This document shows, one piece after another, positions 21,701-35,400 of a stretch of DNA of 64,000 bases (position 1 is its first letter; the number at the start of each line of letters is the position of its first letter). The stretch is from Muricea muricata (Eukaryota; Cnidaria; Anthozoa; Malacalcyonacea; Plexauridae): NCBI GenBank assembly GCA_963855995.1, contig OY979719.1, forward strand, positions 4,464,001 through 4,528,000, given 5' to 3'. The notes under the pieces were generated by a model, which did not search any database, was not told the DNA's origin, and worked only from the letters and a program-made list of their open reading frames with translations. The position numbers and the translations under genes are program-made.

Positions 21701-22884
21701 AGTCACTATATACTGACAGATATGGCTATCCACCCAACCTTGACAACAGGATGTCGACCTTAAAGGCTTAGCTAGTTAATGCTAATACTGATGGCAACTA
21801 TAACGCTGTTAAAGATTTTGTGTGTTAATTGTAGTACACATGATGTTGATCTAACCAGTTTCCATGTCCATGTTGTTCTACAGCATCAAGAAGAAGCATC
21901 TCTTCCTCAGCACTCCACTCCTCCACAAACAGAGGAAATGTGCCATTGTCCTAACAGGAAAGTTATTGATTGCAGATAACTGCAGGATAGGATGATATGT
22001 GAAAAGGATACATGAAAAATGAGGGGGAGGGGGGAGGCCTTTGGTAAGCCCAAATCCTAAAAACTCCTTCAGGAAGGGGATTCTGGATGTTATGGCCTGA
22101 ATTGTGGCTAGGACGTGAATAGTGGGCGCATAAGTACGACAAGTTTCTTTTCAAGTAAAATTCAAATTGATCAATTGAGGGGTACCGGTATGGATAAGTA
22201 AGGGTATGGATAAGGAAGGGAATGGATGAGGAGGAGACATGGATGGAAGGGGGTATTGTTGAGGATGGGAGGGGTACAGGTTGGAAAAGAATAAGTTGAG
22301 AGGGGTTATGGGTTGGGAGAGATATTTCTGCCGCACAATTTTGATGTCTTCTATATATTATCTATTAAATTTTGTAAATCTCTGCCGCACTTTTAATTTG
22401 GGATAGGAGAAGAGGGAAGGGGAGAGGAAAAAATCTTACTTTTTTAAAGTGGGAATTACTTTACAAAAATGTTACCGACTTACAATTAACTGGTAATTAT
22501 GGTCTCTTTTATGTTGACCCATTTCAGCCCCAGATGAGAAACACTAGAAAAATGGCATTTCAGATATTCTACGTTTAATCTAGTTGTAAAGTGAATTATC
22601 TTTCAACGTTATTGGGTGAGACGCTTTCACACCTGAACACAGAGGTCAAAATCTTGACATCCTGCGCACTTCACACGCAGGGTCGTGCAATCTGCTTGAC
22701 AATAATTACAATGGTATTGTCCAAATCCGTTGCCTAAACACAAGTGATATTAGCGAAAAAAACAACATTTTAACAAAGCACGATTGCTATAGACGCTTTA
22801 AAAGGAGAAAGAATGTCGTATTATTGTGTAAAATTCTCTAAAAAAGATAAAAAATGTACAAATTTTACCTGTGCCCTGCGCCAT
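15758..22884 (-). CDS. TADA2B: transcriptional adaptor ADA2b (SAGA complex), 17 exons, C-terminus incomplete
   Basis: ADA2b anchors the GCN5/PCAF acetyltransferase in SAGA and promotes nucleosomal histone H3 acetylation in the nucleus. Exons in transcript order: 22869-22884 (ATG 22882-22884), 22633-22733, 22484-22543, 21856-21950, 21306-21346, 21184-21234, 20205-20258, 20006-20109, 19847-19919, 19277-19387, 18661-18691, 17531-17610, 17256-17327, 16907-16971, 16446-16489, 15906-15940, 15758-15810. All borders are AG/GT and phases agree, giving 362 residues. Exons 2-3 form the ZZ zinc finger (HCNYCQAD, KCAGCQDFDLC, CFSSGAEMGQHKRDH). Exons 4-5 form the SANT domain (WSAEEEMLLLDAVEQHGHGN, then WVDIADHIG). 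Exons 8-13 carry ADA2 middle-domain motifs: LPFRDDFDK, DAETLIS, LVDMYIERLRERQHRK, FGRLQPAEDWERFL and IKELMRHRKNGVTKL. Exon 17 enters SWIRM (GFELLSVREK). Vertebrate TADA2B has about 420 residues, so roughly 60-80 are missing. Confidence 0.93.
16616..16870. repeat. minisatellite with ~20-bp unit in TADA2B intron
   Basis: The unit approximates TTTACTGTTCTAATTGAAAA and repeats about twelve to fourteen times with substitutions and small indels (CTGTTCTA, CTGTTCCA, CTGCTCTA variants). It lies between exons 16446-16489 and 16907-16971. Confidence 0.75.
18831..19047. mobile_element. 217-bp MITE in TADA2B intron
   Basis: The terminal inverted repeats are GGAAGGTTAATAGCGCTATC and its imperfect complement ending GATAGCGCTATTAACCTTTCC. 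The interior contains GTTCAGTATTTTCGAT and CTGGTGTCACTGC. The same two motifs recur at 21640-21675 in another TADA2B intron (GTTCAGTATTTTCCAT, CTGGTGTCACTGC), a decayed second copy without clear ends. Confidence 0.65.
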
Positions 22885-23412
22885 CTTGGATTCTAATTGT
22901 TTTGCCGGAAATAATTTTCGCAAATCGCAATTCTCGACGAGAAATTCCAGAAAGAATTGTCAGTTACCGGCTTGCTCACTGAGCTATATACAATGATATG
23001 CTTATCTGGAATCAAATTTTGAAATAATTCTAAAATTGAATTTTTCGCGTTTAAAAAGCATGAAAAACAAAAAGAAAATACCTCTAAACATCTTCTACTT
23101 AGCAAATACTTTTTAAAGATAGATACTGGTTTACAATAAACTATTGGGGTTTTTTTTAAATATAGCTTTTAACCTCAATTTCAAGTCTAAAGCAAACTCT
23201 GGTGCAGTTACTGAGTTCTCGTAAACAATAATTCACGTTTGATAAAGGCTTAAGATTATCCAAAAAAAAAAACATTTTACCTATTCTACCATTATTTTAA
23301 TTTGGACCGTTTGGTCAAAGATTCCTACAAAAAATTCGATCCATGCCAATTGTAATTAGCCTCAACAAATTTTCTGCCTTTTTTCAAGCCAACTATTCTT
23401 CGCAAATTTTTT
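22885..23412. other. stretch between the TADA2B start and the giant inverted repeat
   Basis: No gene recognised. It must contain the TADA2B promoter on the minus strand, but no TATA box or other defined element was convincing. The segment 23348-23408 matches 43133-43196 in the same orientation (see the terminal-sequence entries). Confidence 0.5.
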
Positions 23413-24010
23413 TGCTAAAATTTGAGTAAAGATCTTTCGTTCTCATTTTCAGCTGCTTTATACGACAAGGAGCACAAATCAGATGTTTTCCTCTCATCCA
23501 ATTCCGTGCCGAAATACAAACCGAGAATTTTTTTGGCAATATGATATGGTAATATGGCATTATACAAAGTGAAACATCATTAGTAGGAAAAACCCGGCAA
23601 AAAATCAAACTGTAATATCTCGTCAACGAAGGATTCTAACAGTAACAAAGAAGTATATAATGAACCTCAGAACCTGCATTACAGTTTTAAAAGTTCTCAC
23701 ACATCAGTGCAATAAAAAAGTTTCTTCATATGCACTTCAAGCTCATGGTTAGAGAGTAATGGTTCTAAGGAGATAAGGTAAGTCTTCAGGCGATCTTTGC
23801 GCGACCTTAACGAGACAAACTGCTAATTACAACAAAATCACAATAAAAGACTGCAGCTACCACCGCTGCAGCACTCGTTCAAGCTTGAGCTAGGGGAAAA
23901 ATTAAGCAAGTTATTGACTTTGAACGTACAATTTTGTTCCTTATTTCAAGCCTCGAATTTTGCAAAAGACGTCAACGGAAATTGAACCAGACCGACAAAC
24001 AATTCACACT
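23393..24010 (-). repeat. left end domain of the giant inverted repeat
   Basis: This non-tandem domain is the inverted counterpart of 42560-43135. It differs from the right copy by substitutions, small indels and a net insertion of several tens of bases near 23535-23600 (TGGTAATATGGCATTATACA region). On the minus strand an open frame of 77 codons (23393-23626) shares segments such as KKFSVCISA and NWMRGKHLIC with the right copy. No known family is recognised. Confidence 0.7.
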
Positions 24011-27000
24011 AAAGCATGCACCACAACACCACTGGCTCATGCTTAAAAACGAGGTGTAAATTATTGACTTTAATAATTATTTTTCTTGATTTTAAGACAA
24101 AATTATACCAAATGACCTCAGCGAGATTTGATCCAGATCAGTTGGCAATTGAGACCAAACCCTGTACCATTACACCACACGTTAATACTAGAGAAAAAGG
24201 TGTAAATTATTGAGTTTAATCAAATTTTTTCTTTATTTCAAGCCAAAATTATTGTAAATGACTTCAGCGAGATTTGATCCAGATCAGTTGGCAATTGACA
24301 CCAAACCCTGTACCATTACACCACACGTTAATACTTGAGGACAAACTAGGTGTAAATTATTGAGTTAAATCAAATTTTTTCTTTATTTCAAGCCAAAATT
24401 ATTGTAAACGACTTCAGCGACATTTGATCCAGATCAGTTGGCAATTGACACCAAACCCTGTACCATTACACCACACGTTAATACTTGAGGACAAGGTGTA
24501 AATTATTGAGTTTAATCAAATTTTTTCTTTATTTCAAGCCAAAATAATTGTAAATGACTTCAGCGAGATTTGATCCAGATCAGTTGCAATTGACACCAAA
24601 CCCTGTACCATTACACCACACGTTAATACTTGAGGACAAGGTGTAAATTATTGAGTTTAATCAAATTTTTTCTTTATTTCAAGCCAAAATTATTAATTGT
24701 AAACCGACTTCAGCGGGATTTGATCCAGATCAGTTGGCAATTGAAACCAAACCCGGTACCATTACACCACACGTTAATACTTGAGGACAAGGTGTAAATT
24801 ATTGAGTTTAATCCAATTTGTTCTTTATTTCAAGCCAAAATCTTTGTAAATGACTTACGGGAGATTTGATCCAGATCAGTTGGTAATTGACACCAAACCC
24901 TGTACCATTACACCACACGTTAATACTTGAGGACAAGGTGTAAATTATTGAGTTCAATCAAATTTTTTCTTTATTTCAAGCCAAAATCTTTGTAAATGAC
25001 TTAAGCGAGATTTGATCAAGATCAGTTTCCAATTGACACCAAACCCTGTACCATAACACCACGCGTTAATACATGAAAACAAGGTGTAAATTATTGAGTT
25101 AAATCAAATTTTTTCTTTATTTCAAGCCAAAATTATTGTAAATGACTTCAGCGAGATTTGATCCAGATCAGTTGGCAATTGACACCAAACCATGTACCAT
25201 TACACCACACGTTAATACTTGAGGACCAGGTGTAAATTATTGAGTTTAATCAAATTCTTTCTTTATTTCAAGCCAAAATTATTAATTGTAAACGACTTGA
25301 GCGGGATTTGATCCAGATCAGTCGACAGTTGACATCAAACCCTGTACCATTACACCACACCTTAATACTTGAGGACAAGGTGTAAATTATTGAGTTTAAT
25401 CAAATTCTTTCTTTATTTCAAGCCAAAATTATTAATTGTAAACGACTTGAGCGGGATTTGATCCAGATCAGGTGGCAATTGACACCAAACCCTGTACCAT
25501 TACACCACACGTTAATACTTGAGGACAAGGTGTAAATTATTGACTTTAATCCAATTTGTTCTTTATTTCAAGCCAAAATCTTTGTAAATGACTTAAGCGA
25601 GATTTGATCCAGATCAGTTGGCAATTGACACCAAACCCTGTACCATTACACCACACGTTAATACTTGAGAACAAGGTGTAAATTATTGAGTTTAATCAAA
25701 TTTTTTTCTTTATTTCAAGCAAAAATTATTGTAAATGACTTCAGCGAGATTTGATCCAGATCAGTTGGCAATTGACACCAAACCCTGTACCATTACACAA
25801 CACGTTAATACTTGAGGACAAGGTGTAAATTATTGAATTTAATCAAATTTTTTCTTTATTTCAAGCCAAAATCTTTGTAAATGACTTAAGCGAGATTTGA
25901 TCCAGATCAGATGGCAATTGACACCAAACCCTGTACCATTACACCACACGTTAATACTTGAGTACAAGGTGTAAATTATTGAGTTTAATCAATTTTTTTC
26001 TCTATTTCAAGCCAAAATTATTGTAAATGACTTCAGCGAGATTTGATCCAGATCAGTTGGCAATTGACCCCAAACCCTGTACCACAACACGACACGTATG
26101 ACACGTTAATATTTGAGGACAAGGTGTAAATTATTGAGTTTAAACAATTTTTTTCTTTATTTGAAGCCAAAATTATTGAAAACGACTTCAGCGAGATTTG
26201 ATCCAGATCAGTTGGCAACTGACACGAAACCATGTACCATAACACCACACGTTAATACTTGAGGACAAGGTGTAAATTATTGAGTTTAATCAAATTTTTT
26301 CTTTATTTCAAGCCAAAATTATTGTAAATGACTTCAGCGAGATTTGATCCAGATCAGTCGGCAATTGACACCAAACCCTGTACCATTACACCACACGTTA
26401 ATACTTGAGGACAACGTGTAAATTATTGAGTTTAATCAAATTTTTTCTTCATTTCAAGCCAAAATTATTAAGTGTAAACGACTTCAGGGGGATTTGATCC
26501 AGCTCAGGTGGCAATTGACACCAAACCCTGTACCATTACACCACACGTTAATACTTGAGGACAAGGTGTAAATTATTGACTTTAATCCAATTTGTTCTTT
26601 ATTTCAAGCCAAAATCTTTGTAAATGACTTAAGCGAGATTTGATCCAGATCAGTTGGTAATTGACACCAAACCCTGTACCATTACACCACACGTTAATAC
26701 TTGAGGACAAGGTGTAAATTATTGAGTTTAATCAAATTTTTTCTTTATTTCAAGCCAAAATTATTGTAAATGACTTCAGCGAGATTTGATCCAGATCAGT
26801 TGGCAATTGATACCACACCCTGTACCACTACACCACACGTTAATATTTGAGAACAAGGTGTAAATTATTGAGTTTAATCAAATTTTTTCTTTATTTCAAG
26901 CCAAAATTATTGAAAACGACTTCAGCGAGATTTGATCAAGATCAGTTGGCAATTGAAACTAAACCCTCTACCATTACACCACACGTTAGTACTTGAGGAC

Positions 27001-30000
27001 AAGGTGTAAATTATTGAGTTTAATCAAATTTTTTCTTTATTTCAAGCCAAAATCTTTGTAAATGACTTAAGCGAGATTTGATCCACATCAGTTGGCAATT
27101 GAAACTGAACCCTGTACCATTACACCACACGTTAATATTTGAGGACAAGGTGTAAATTATTGAGTTTAATCAAATTTTTTCTTTATTTCAAGCCAAAATT
27201 ATTGAAAACGACTTCAGCGAGATTTGATCAAGATCAGTTGGCAATTGAAACTAAACCCTGTACCATAACACCACACGTTAATACTTGAGGACAAGGTGTA
27301 AATTATTGAGTTTAATCAAATTTTTTCCTTATTTTAAGCCAAAATAATGTAAATGACTTCAGCGAGCTTTGATCCAGATCAGTTAGCAATTGACACCAAA
27401 CCATGTACCACTACACCACACGTTAATACTTGAGGACAAGGTGTAAATTATTGAGTTTAATCAAATTTTTTCTTCATTTCAAGCCAAAATTATTAAGTGT
27501 AAACGACTTCAGGGGGATTTGATCCAGAGCAGTTGGCAATTGACACCAAACCCTGTACCATTACACCACACGTTAGTACCTGAGGACAAGGTGTAAATTA
27601 TTGAGTCTAATCCAATTTGTTCTTTATTTCAACGGCCAAAATTATTGTAAATGACTCAAGCGAGATTTGATCCAGATCAGTTTGCAATTGATACCAAACC
27701 CTGTACCATTACACCACACGTTAATACTTGAGGACAAGTTAGGTGTAAATTATAGAGTTTAATCAAATTTTTTCTTTATTTCAAGCCAAAATTATTGTAA
27801 ATGACTTAAGCGAGCTTTGATCCAGATCAGTTGGCAATTGACACCAAACCCTGTACCATTACACCACACGTTAATATTTGAGGATAAGGTGTAAATTATT
27901 GAGTTTAATCAAATTTTTTCTTTATTTCAAGCCAAAATTATTGTAAGCGACTTCAGTGAGATTTGATCCAGATCAGTTGGCAATTGACACCAAACCCTGT
28001 ACCATTACCTGTGTAAATTATTGAGTTTAATCAAATTTTTTCTTTATTTCAAGCCAAAATAATTGTAAATGACTTCAGCGAGATTTGATCCAGATCAGTT
28101 GCAATTGACACCAAACCCTGTACCATTACACCACACGTTAATACTTGAAGACAAGGTGTAAATTATTGAGTTTAATCAACTTTTTCTTTATTTCAAGCCA
28201 AAATTATTAATTGTAAACCGACTTCAGCGGGATTTGATCCAGATCAGTTGGCAATTGAAACCAAACCCGGTACCATTACACCACACGTTAATACTTGAGG
28301 ACAAGGTGTAAATTATTGAGTTTAATCCAATTTGTTCTTTATTTCAAGCCAAAATCTTTGTAAATGACTTACGGGAGATTTGATCCAGATCAGTTGGTAA
28401 TTGACACCAAACCCTGTACCATTACACCACACGTTAATACTTGAGGACAAGGTGTAAATTATTGAGTTCAATCAAATTTTTTCTTTATTTCAAGCCAAAA
28501 TCTTTGTAAATGACTTAAGCGAGATTTGATCAAGATCAGATGGCAATTGACACCAAACCCTGTACCATTACACCACAAGTTAATACTTGAGTACAAGGTG
28601 TAAATTATTGAGTTTAATCAAATTTTTTCTTTATTTCAAGCCAAAATTAATGTAAATGACTTCAGCGAGATTTGATCCAGATCAGTTGGCAATTGACACC
28701 AAACCCTGTACCATTACACCACACGTTAATACTTGAGGACAAGGTGTAAATTATTGAGTTTAATCAAATTTTTTCCTTATTTTAAGCCAAAATAATGTAA
28801 ATGACTTCAGCGAGATTTGATCCAGATCAGTTGGCAATTGACACCAAACCATGTACCATTACACCACACTTTAATACTTGAGGACAAGATGTAAATTATT
28901 GAGTTTAATCAAATTTTTTCTTCATTTCAAGCCAAAATTATTAAGTGTAAACGACTTCAGGGGGATTTGATCCAGAGCAGTTGGCAATTGACACCAAACC
29001 CTGTACCATTACACCACACGTTAATACCTGAGGACAAGGTGTAAATTATTGAGTCTAATCCAATTTGTTCTTTATTTCAACGGCCAAAATTATTGTAAAT
29101 GACTCAAGCGAGATTTGATCCAGATCAGTTGGTAATTGACACCAAACCATGTACAATTACACCACACGTTAATACTTGAGGGCAAGGTGTAAATTATTGA
29201 GTTTAATCAAATTTTTTCTTTATTTCAAGCCAAAATTATTGTATATGACTTCAGCGAGATTTGATCCACATTAGTTGGCAATTGACACCAAACCCTGTAC
29301 CACTACACCGCACGTTAATGTTTGAGGATAAGGTGTGAATTATTGAGCTTAATCAACTTTTTTCTTTATTTCAAGCCAAAATTATTGTAAGCGACTTCAG
29401 TGAGATTTGATCCAGATCAGTTGGCAAATGACACCAAACCCTGTACCATAACACCAAACGGTAATACTTGAGGGCAAGGTGTAAATTATTGAGTTTAATC
29501 AAATTTTTTCTTTATTTCAAGCCAAAATTATTGTAAATGACTTCAGCGAGGCTGGATCCACATCAGTTGGCAATTGACACCAAACCCTGTAACATTACAC
29601 TACACGTTAATACTTGAGGACAACGTGTAAATTATTGAGTTTAATCAAATTTTTTCTTTATTTCAAGCCAAAATTATTGTAAATGACTTCAGCGAGATTT
29701 GATCCAGATCAGTTGGCAATTGACACCAAACCCAGTACCACTACACCACACGTTGATACTTGAGGACAAGGTGTAAATTATTGAGTTTAATCAAATTTTT
29801 TCTTTATTTCAAGCCAAAATTATTGTAAATGACTTCAGTGAGACTTGATCCAGATCAGTTGGCAATTGACACCAAACCCTGTACCATTACACCACACGTT
29901 AATACTTGAGGAGAAGGTGTAAATTATTTAGTTTAATCAAATTTTTTCTCTATTTCAAGCCAAAATTATTGTAAATGACTTCAGCGAGATTTGATCCAGA

Positions 30001-30360
30001 TCAGTTTGCAATTGATACCAAACCCTGTACCATTACACCACACGTTAATACTTGAGGACAAGTTAGGTGTAAATTATAGAGTTTAATCAAATTTTTTCTT
30101 TATTTCAAGCCAAAATTATTGTGAATGACTTAAGCGAGCTTTGATCCAGATCAGTTGGCAATTGACACCAAACCCTGTACCATAACACCAAACGGTAATA
30201 CTTGAGGGCAAGGTGTAAATTATTGAGTTTAATCAAATTTTTTCTTTATTTCAAGCCAAAATTATTGTAAATAACTTCAGCGAGACTTGATCCAGATCAG
30301 TTGGCAATTGACACCAAACCCGGTACCACTACACCACACGTTAATAATTGAGGACAAGGT
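24011..30360 (-). repeat. 146-bp tRNA-like satellite, left array (about 43 units, minus orientation)
   Basis: Monomers read on the minus strand carry the A box TGGTGTAATGG, a 32-base gap and the B-box-like GGATCAAATCT, followed by an AT-rich half with AATAAAGAAAAAATTTGA. Unit length is about 146 bases with indels (a TTAATTG or TTAAGTG insertion marks a sub-family). Copies differ more from each other than in the right array. The outermost unit, at 23978-24031, is strongly diverged and retains a perfect B box (GGTTCAATTTCC on the minus strand). A block near 24515-25100 recurs at about 28030-28600, offset about 3.5 kb. Confidence 0.92.
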
Positions 30361-32460
30361 CAATAATTTTGGCTTGAAATGAAGAAAAAATTTGATTAAA
30401 CTCAATAATTTACACCTTGTTCTTAAGTATTAACGTTTGGTGTAATGGTACAGGGTTTGGTGTCAATGGCCAACTGATCTGGATCAAATCTCGCTGAAGT
30501 CGCTTACAATAAATTTGGCTTGAAATAAAGAACAAATTGGATTAAACTCAGTAATTTACACCGTGTCCTCAAGTATTAACGTGTGGTGTAATGGTACAAG
30601 GTTTGGTGTCAATTGCCAACTGATCTGGATCAAATCTCGCTGAAGTCATTTATAATAATTTTGGCTTGAAATAAAGAAAAAAATTGTTTAAACTCAATAA
30701 TCTACACTTTGTCCTCAAGTATTAACGTGCGGTGTAATGGTACAGGGTTTGTTGTCAACTGCCAACTGATCTGGATTTAATCTCGCTGAAGTCAATTACA
30801 ATAATTTTGGTTTGAAATAAAGAAAAAATTTTATTAAACTCAATAATTTACACCTTGTCCTCAAGCATTAATCTTTGGTGTAATGGTACAGGGTTTGGTA
30901 TCAATTGCCAACTGATCTGGACCAAATCTCGCGCTCGCTGAAGTCATTTACAGTAATTTTGACTTGAAATAAAGAAAAAATTTGATTAAACTCAATAATT
31001 TACACCTTGTCTTCAAGTATTAACGTGTGGTGTAATGGTACAGGGTTTGATGTCAGTTCCCAACTGGTCTGGATCAAATCTCGCTGAAGTCATTTACAGT
31101 AATTTTGGCTTGAAATAAAGAAAAAATTTGATTAAACTCAATAATTTACACCTTGTCCTCAAGTACTAACGTGTGGTGTAGTGGTACAGGGTTTAGTGTC
31201 AATTGCCAACTGATCTGGATCAAATCTCGCTGAAGTCATTTACGATAATTTTGGCATGAAATAAAGAAAAAATTTGATTAAACTCAATAATTTACACGTT
31301 GTCCTCTAGTACTAACGTATGGTGTAGTAGTACAGGGTTTGGTGTCAATTGCCAACTGATCTGGATCAAATCTCGCTTAAGTCATTTACGTTAATTTTGG
31401 CTTGAAATAAAGAAAAAATTTGATTAAACTCAATAATTTACACCTTGTCCTCAAGTATTAACGTGTGGTGTAGTGGTACAGGGTTTTGTGTTAATTGCCA
31501 ACTGATCTGGATCAAATCTCGCTGAAGTCATTTACAATAATTTTGGCTTGAAATAAAGAAAAAATTTGATTAAACTCAATAATTTACACCTTGTTCTCAA
31601 GTATTAACGTGTGGTGTAATGGTACAGGGTTTGGTCTCAATTGCCAACTGATCTGGATCAAATCTCGCTGAAGTCATTTACGATAATTTTGGCTTGAAAT
31701 AAAGAAAAAATTTGATTAAACTCAATAATTTACACCTTGTCCTCAAGTATTAACGTGTGGTGTAGTGGTACAAGGTTTGGTGTCAATTGCCAACTGATCT
31801 GGATCAAATCTCGCTGAAGTCATTTACAATAATTTTGGCTTGAAATAAAGAAAAAATTTGATTAAACTCAATAATTTACACCTTGTCCTCAAGTATTAAC
31901 GTGTGGTGTAGTGTTACAGGGTTTAGTGTCAATTGCCAACTGATCTGGATCAAATCTCGCTGAAGTCATTTACAATAATTTTGGCTTGAAATAAAGAAAA
32001 AATTTGATTAAACTCAATAATTTACACCTTGTCCTCAAGTATTAACGTGTGGTGTAGTGGTACAGGGTTTGGTGTCAATTGCCAACTGATCTGGATCAAA
32101 TCTCGCTGAAGTCATTTACAATAATTTTGGCTTGAAATAAAGAAAAAATTTGATTAAACTCAATAATTTACACCTTGTTCTCAAGTATTAATATGTGGTG
32201 TAATGGTACAGGGTTTGGTGTCAAATGCCAATTGATCTGGATCAAATCTTGCTGAAGTCATTTACAATGATTTTGGTTTGAAATAAAGAAAAAATTTGAT
32301 TAAACTCAATAATTTACACGTTGTCCTCAAGTATTAACGTGTGATGTAATGGTACAGGGTTTGGTGTCAATTGCCAACTGATCTGGATCAAATCTCGCTG
32401 AAGTCATTTACAATAATTTTGGCTTGAAATAAAGAAAAAATTTGATTAAACTCAATAATT

Positions 32461-35400
32461 TACACCTTGTTCTCAAGTATTAATGTGTGGTGTAATGGTA
32501 CAGGGTTTGGTGTCAAATGCCAATTGATCTGGATCAAATCTTGCTGAAGTCATTTACAATGATTTTGGTTTGAAATAAAGAAAAAAATTGATAAAACTCA
32601 ATAATTTACACCTTGTTCTCAAGTATTAATCTGTGGTGTAATGGTACAGGGTTTGGTGTCAATTGCCAACTGGTCTGGATCAAATCTCGCTGAAGTCATT
32701 TAGAATAATTTTGGCTTGAAATAAAGAAAAAATTTGATTAAACTCAATAATTTACACCTTGTTCTCAAGTATTAACGTGTGGTGTAATGGTACAGGGTTT
32801 GGTCTCAATTGCCAACTGGTCTGGATCAAATCTCGCTGAAGTCATTTACGATAATTTTGGCTTGAAATAAAGAAAAAATTTGATTAAACTCAATAATTTA
32901 CACCTTGTCCTCAAGTATTAACGTGTGGTGTAGTGGTACAAGGTTTGGTGTCAATTGCCAACTGATCTGGATCAAATCTCGCTGAAGTCATTTACGATAA
33001 TTTTGGCATGAAATAAAGAAAAAATTTGATTAAACTCAATAATTTACACGTTGTCCTCAAGTACTAACGTATGGTGTAGTAGTACAGGGTTTGGTGTCAA
33101 TTGCCAACTTATCTGGATCAAATCTCGCTTAAGTCATTTACGATAATTTTGGCTTGAAATAAAGAAAAAATTTGATTAAACTCAATAATTTACACCTTGT
33201 CCTCAAGTATTAACGTGTGGTGTAGTGTTACAGGGTTTGGTGTCAATTGCCAACTGATCTGGATCAAATCTCGCTGAAGTCATTTACAATAATTTTGGCT
33301 TGAAATAAAGAAAAAATTTGATTAAACTCAATAATTTACACCTTGTCCTCAAGTATTAACGTGTGGTGTAGTGGTACAGGGTTTTGTGTCAATTGCCAAC
33401 TGATCTGGATCAAATCTCGCTGAAGTCATTTACGATAATTTTGGCATGAAATAAAGAAAAAATTTGATTAAACTCAATAATTTACACCTTGTTCTCAAGT
33501 ATTAATGTGTGGTGTAATGGTACAGGGTTTGGTGTCAAATGCCCATTGATCTGGATCAAATCTTGCTGAAGTCATTTACAATGATTTTGGTTTGAAATAA
33601 AGAAAAAAATTGATTAAACTCAATAATTTACACCTTGTTCTCAAGTATTAATCTGTGGTGTAATGGTACAGGGTTTGGTGTCAATTGCCAACTGGTCTGG
33701 ATCAAATCTCGCTGAAGTCATTTAGAATAATTTTGGCTTGAAATAAAGAAAAAATTTGATTAAACTCAATAATTTACACCTTGTTCTCAAGTATTAACGT
33801 GTGGTGTAATGGTACAGGGTTTGGTCTCAATTGCCAACTGGTCTGGATCAAATCTCGCTGAAGTCATTTACGATAATTTTGGCTTGAAATAAAGAAAAAA
33901 ATTGATTAAACTCAATAATTTACACCTTGTTCTCAAGTATTAATCTGTGGTGTAATGGTACAGGGTTTGGTGTCAATTGCCAACTGGTCTGGATCAAATC
34001 TCGCTGAAGTCATTTAGAATAATTTTGGCTTGAAATAAAGAAAAAATTTGATTAAACTCAATAATTTACACCTTGTTCTCAAGTATTAACGTGTGGTGTA
34101 ATGGTACAGGGTTTGGTCTCAATTGCCAACTGGTCTGGATCAAATCTCGCTGAAGTCATTTACGATAATTTTGGCTTGAAATAAAGAAAAAATTTGATTA
34201 AACTCAATAATTTACACGTTGTCCTCAAGTACTAACGTATGGTGTAGTAGTACAGGGTTTGGTGTCAATTGCCAACTTATGTGGATCAAATCTCGCTTAA
34301 GTCATTTACGATAATTTTGGCTTGAAATGAAGAAAAAATTTGATTAAACTCAATAATTTACACCTTGTCCTCAAGTATTAACGTGTGGTGTAGTGTTACA
34401 GGGTTTGGTGTCAATTGCCAACTGATCTGGATCAAATCTCGCTGAAGTCATTTACAATAATTTTGGCTTGAAATAAAGAAAAAATTTGATTAAACTCAAT
34501 AATTTACACCTTGTCCTCAAGTATTAACGTGTGGTGTAGTGGTACAGGGTTTTGTGTCAATTGCCAACTGATCTGGATCAAATCTCGCTGAAGTCATTTA
34601 CGATAATTTTGGCATGAAATAAAGAAAAAATTTGATTAAACTCAATAATTTACACGTTGTCCTCAAGTACTAACGTATGGTGTGGTAGTACAGGGTTTGG
34701 TGTCAATTGCCAACTGATCTGGATCAAATCTCGCTTAAGTCATTTACGATAATTTTGGCTTGAAATAAAGAAAAAATTTGATTAAACTCAATAATTTACA
34801 CCTTGTCCTCAAGTATTAACGTGTGGTGTAGTGGTACAGGGTTTGGTGTCAATTGCCAACTGATCTGGATCAAATCTCGCTGAAGTCATTTACAATAATT
34901 TTGGCTTGAAATAAAGAAAAAATTTGATTAAACTCAATAATTTACACCTTGTTCTCAAGTATTAATGTGTGATGTAATGGTACAGGGTTTGGTGTCAAAT
35001 GCCAATTGATCTGGATCAAATCTTGCTGAAGTCATTTACAATGATTTTGGTTTGAAATAAAGAAAAAATTTGATTAAACTCAATAATTTACACGTTGTCC
35101 TCAAGTATTAACGTGTGGTGTAATGGTACAGGGTTTGGTGTCAATTGCCAACTGATCTGGATCAAATCTCGCTGAAGTCATTTACAATAATTTTGGCTTG
35201 AAATAAAGAAAAAATTTGATTAAACTCAATAATTTACACCTTGTTCTCAAGTATTAATGTGTGGTGTAATGGTACAGGGTTTGGTGTCAAATGCCAATTG
35301 ATCTGGATCAAATCTTGCTGAAGTCATTTACAATGATTTTGGTTTGAAATAAAGAAAAAAATTGATTAAACTCAATAATTTACACCTTGTTCTCAAGTAT

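Noticed and set aside
26033..26248. 71-codon minus-strand frame inside the satellite, with an internal repeat.
   Set aside because: It arises from two satellite units with local indels. Neighbouring units do not keep the frame.
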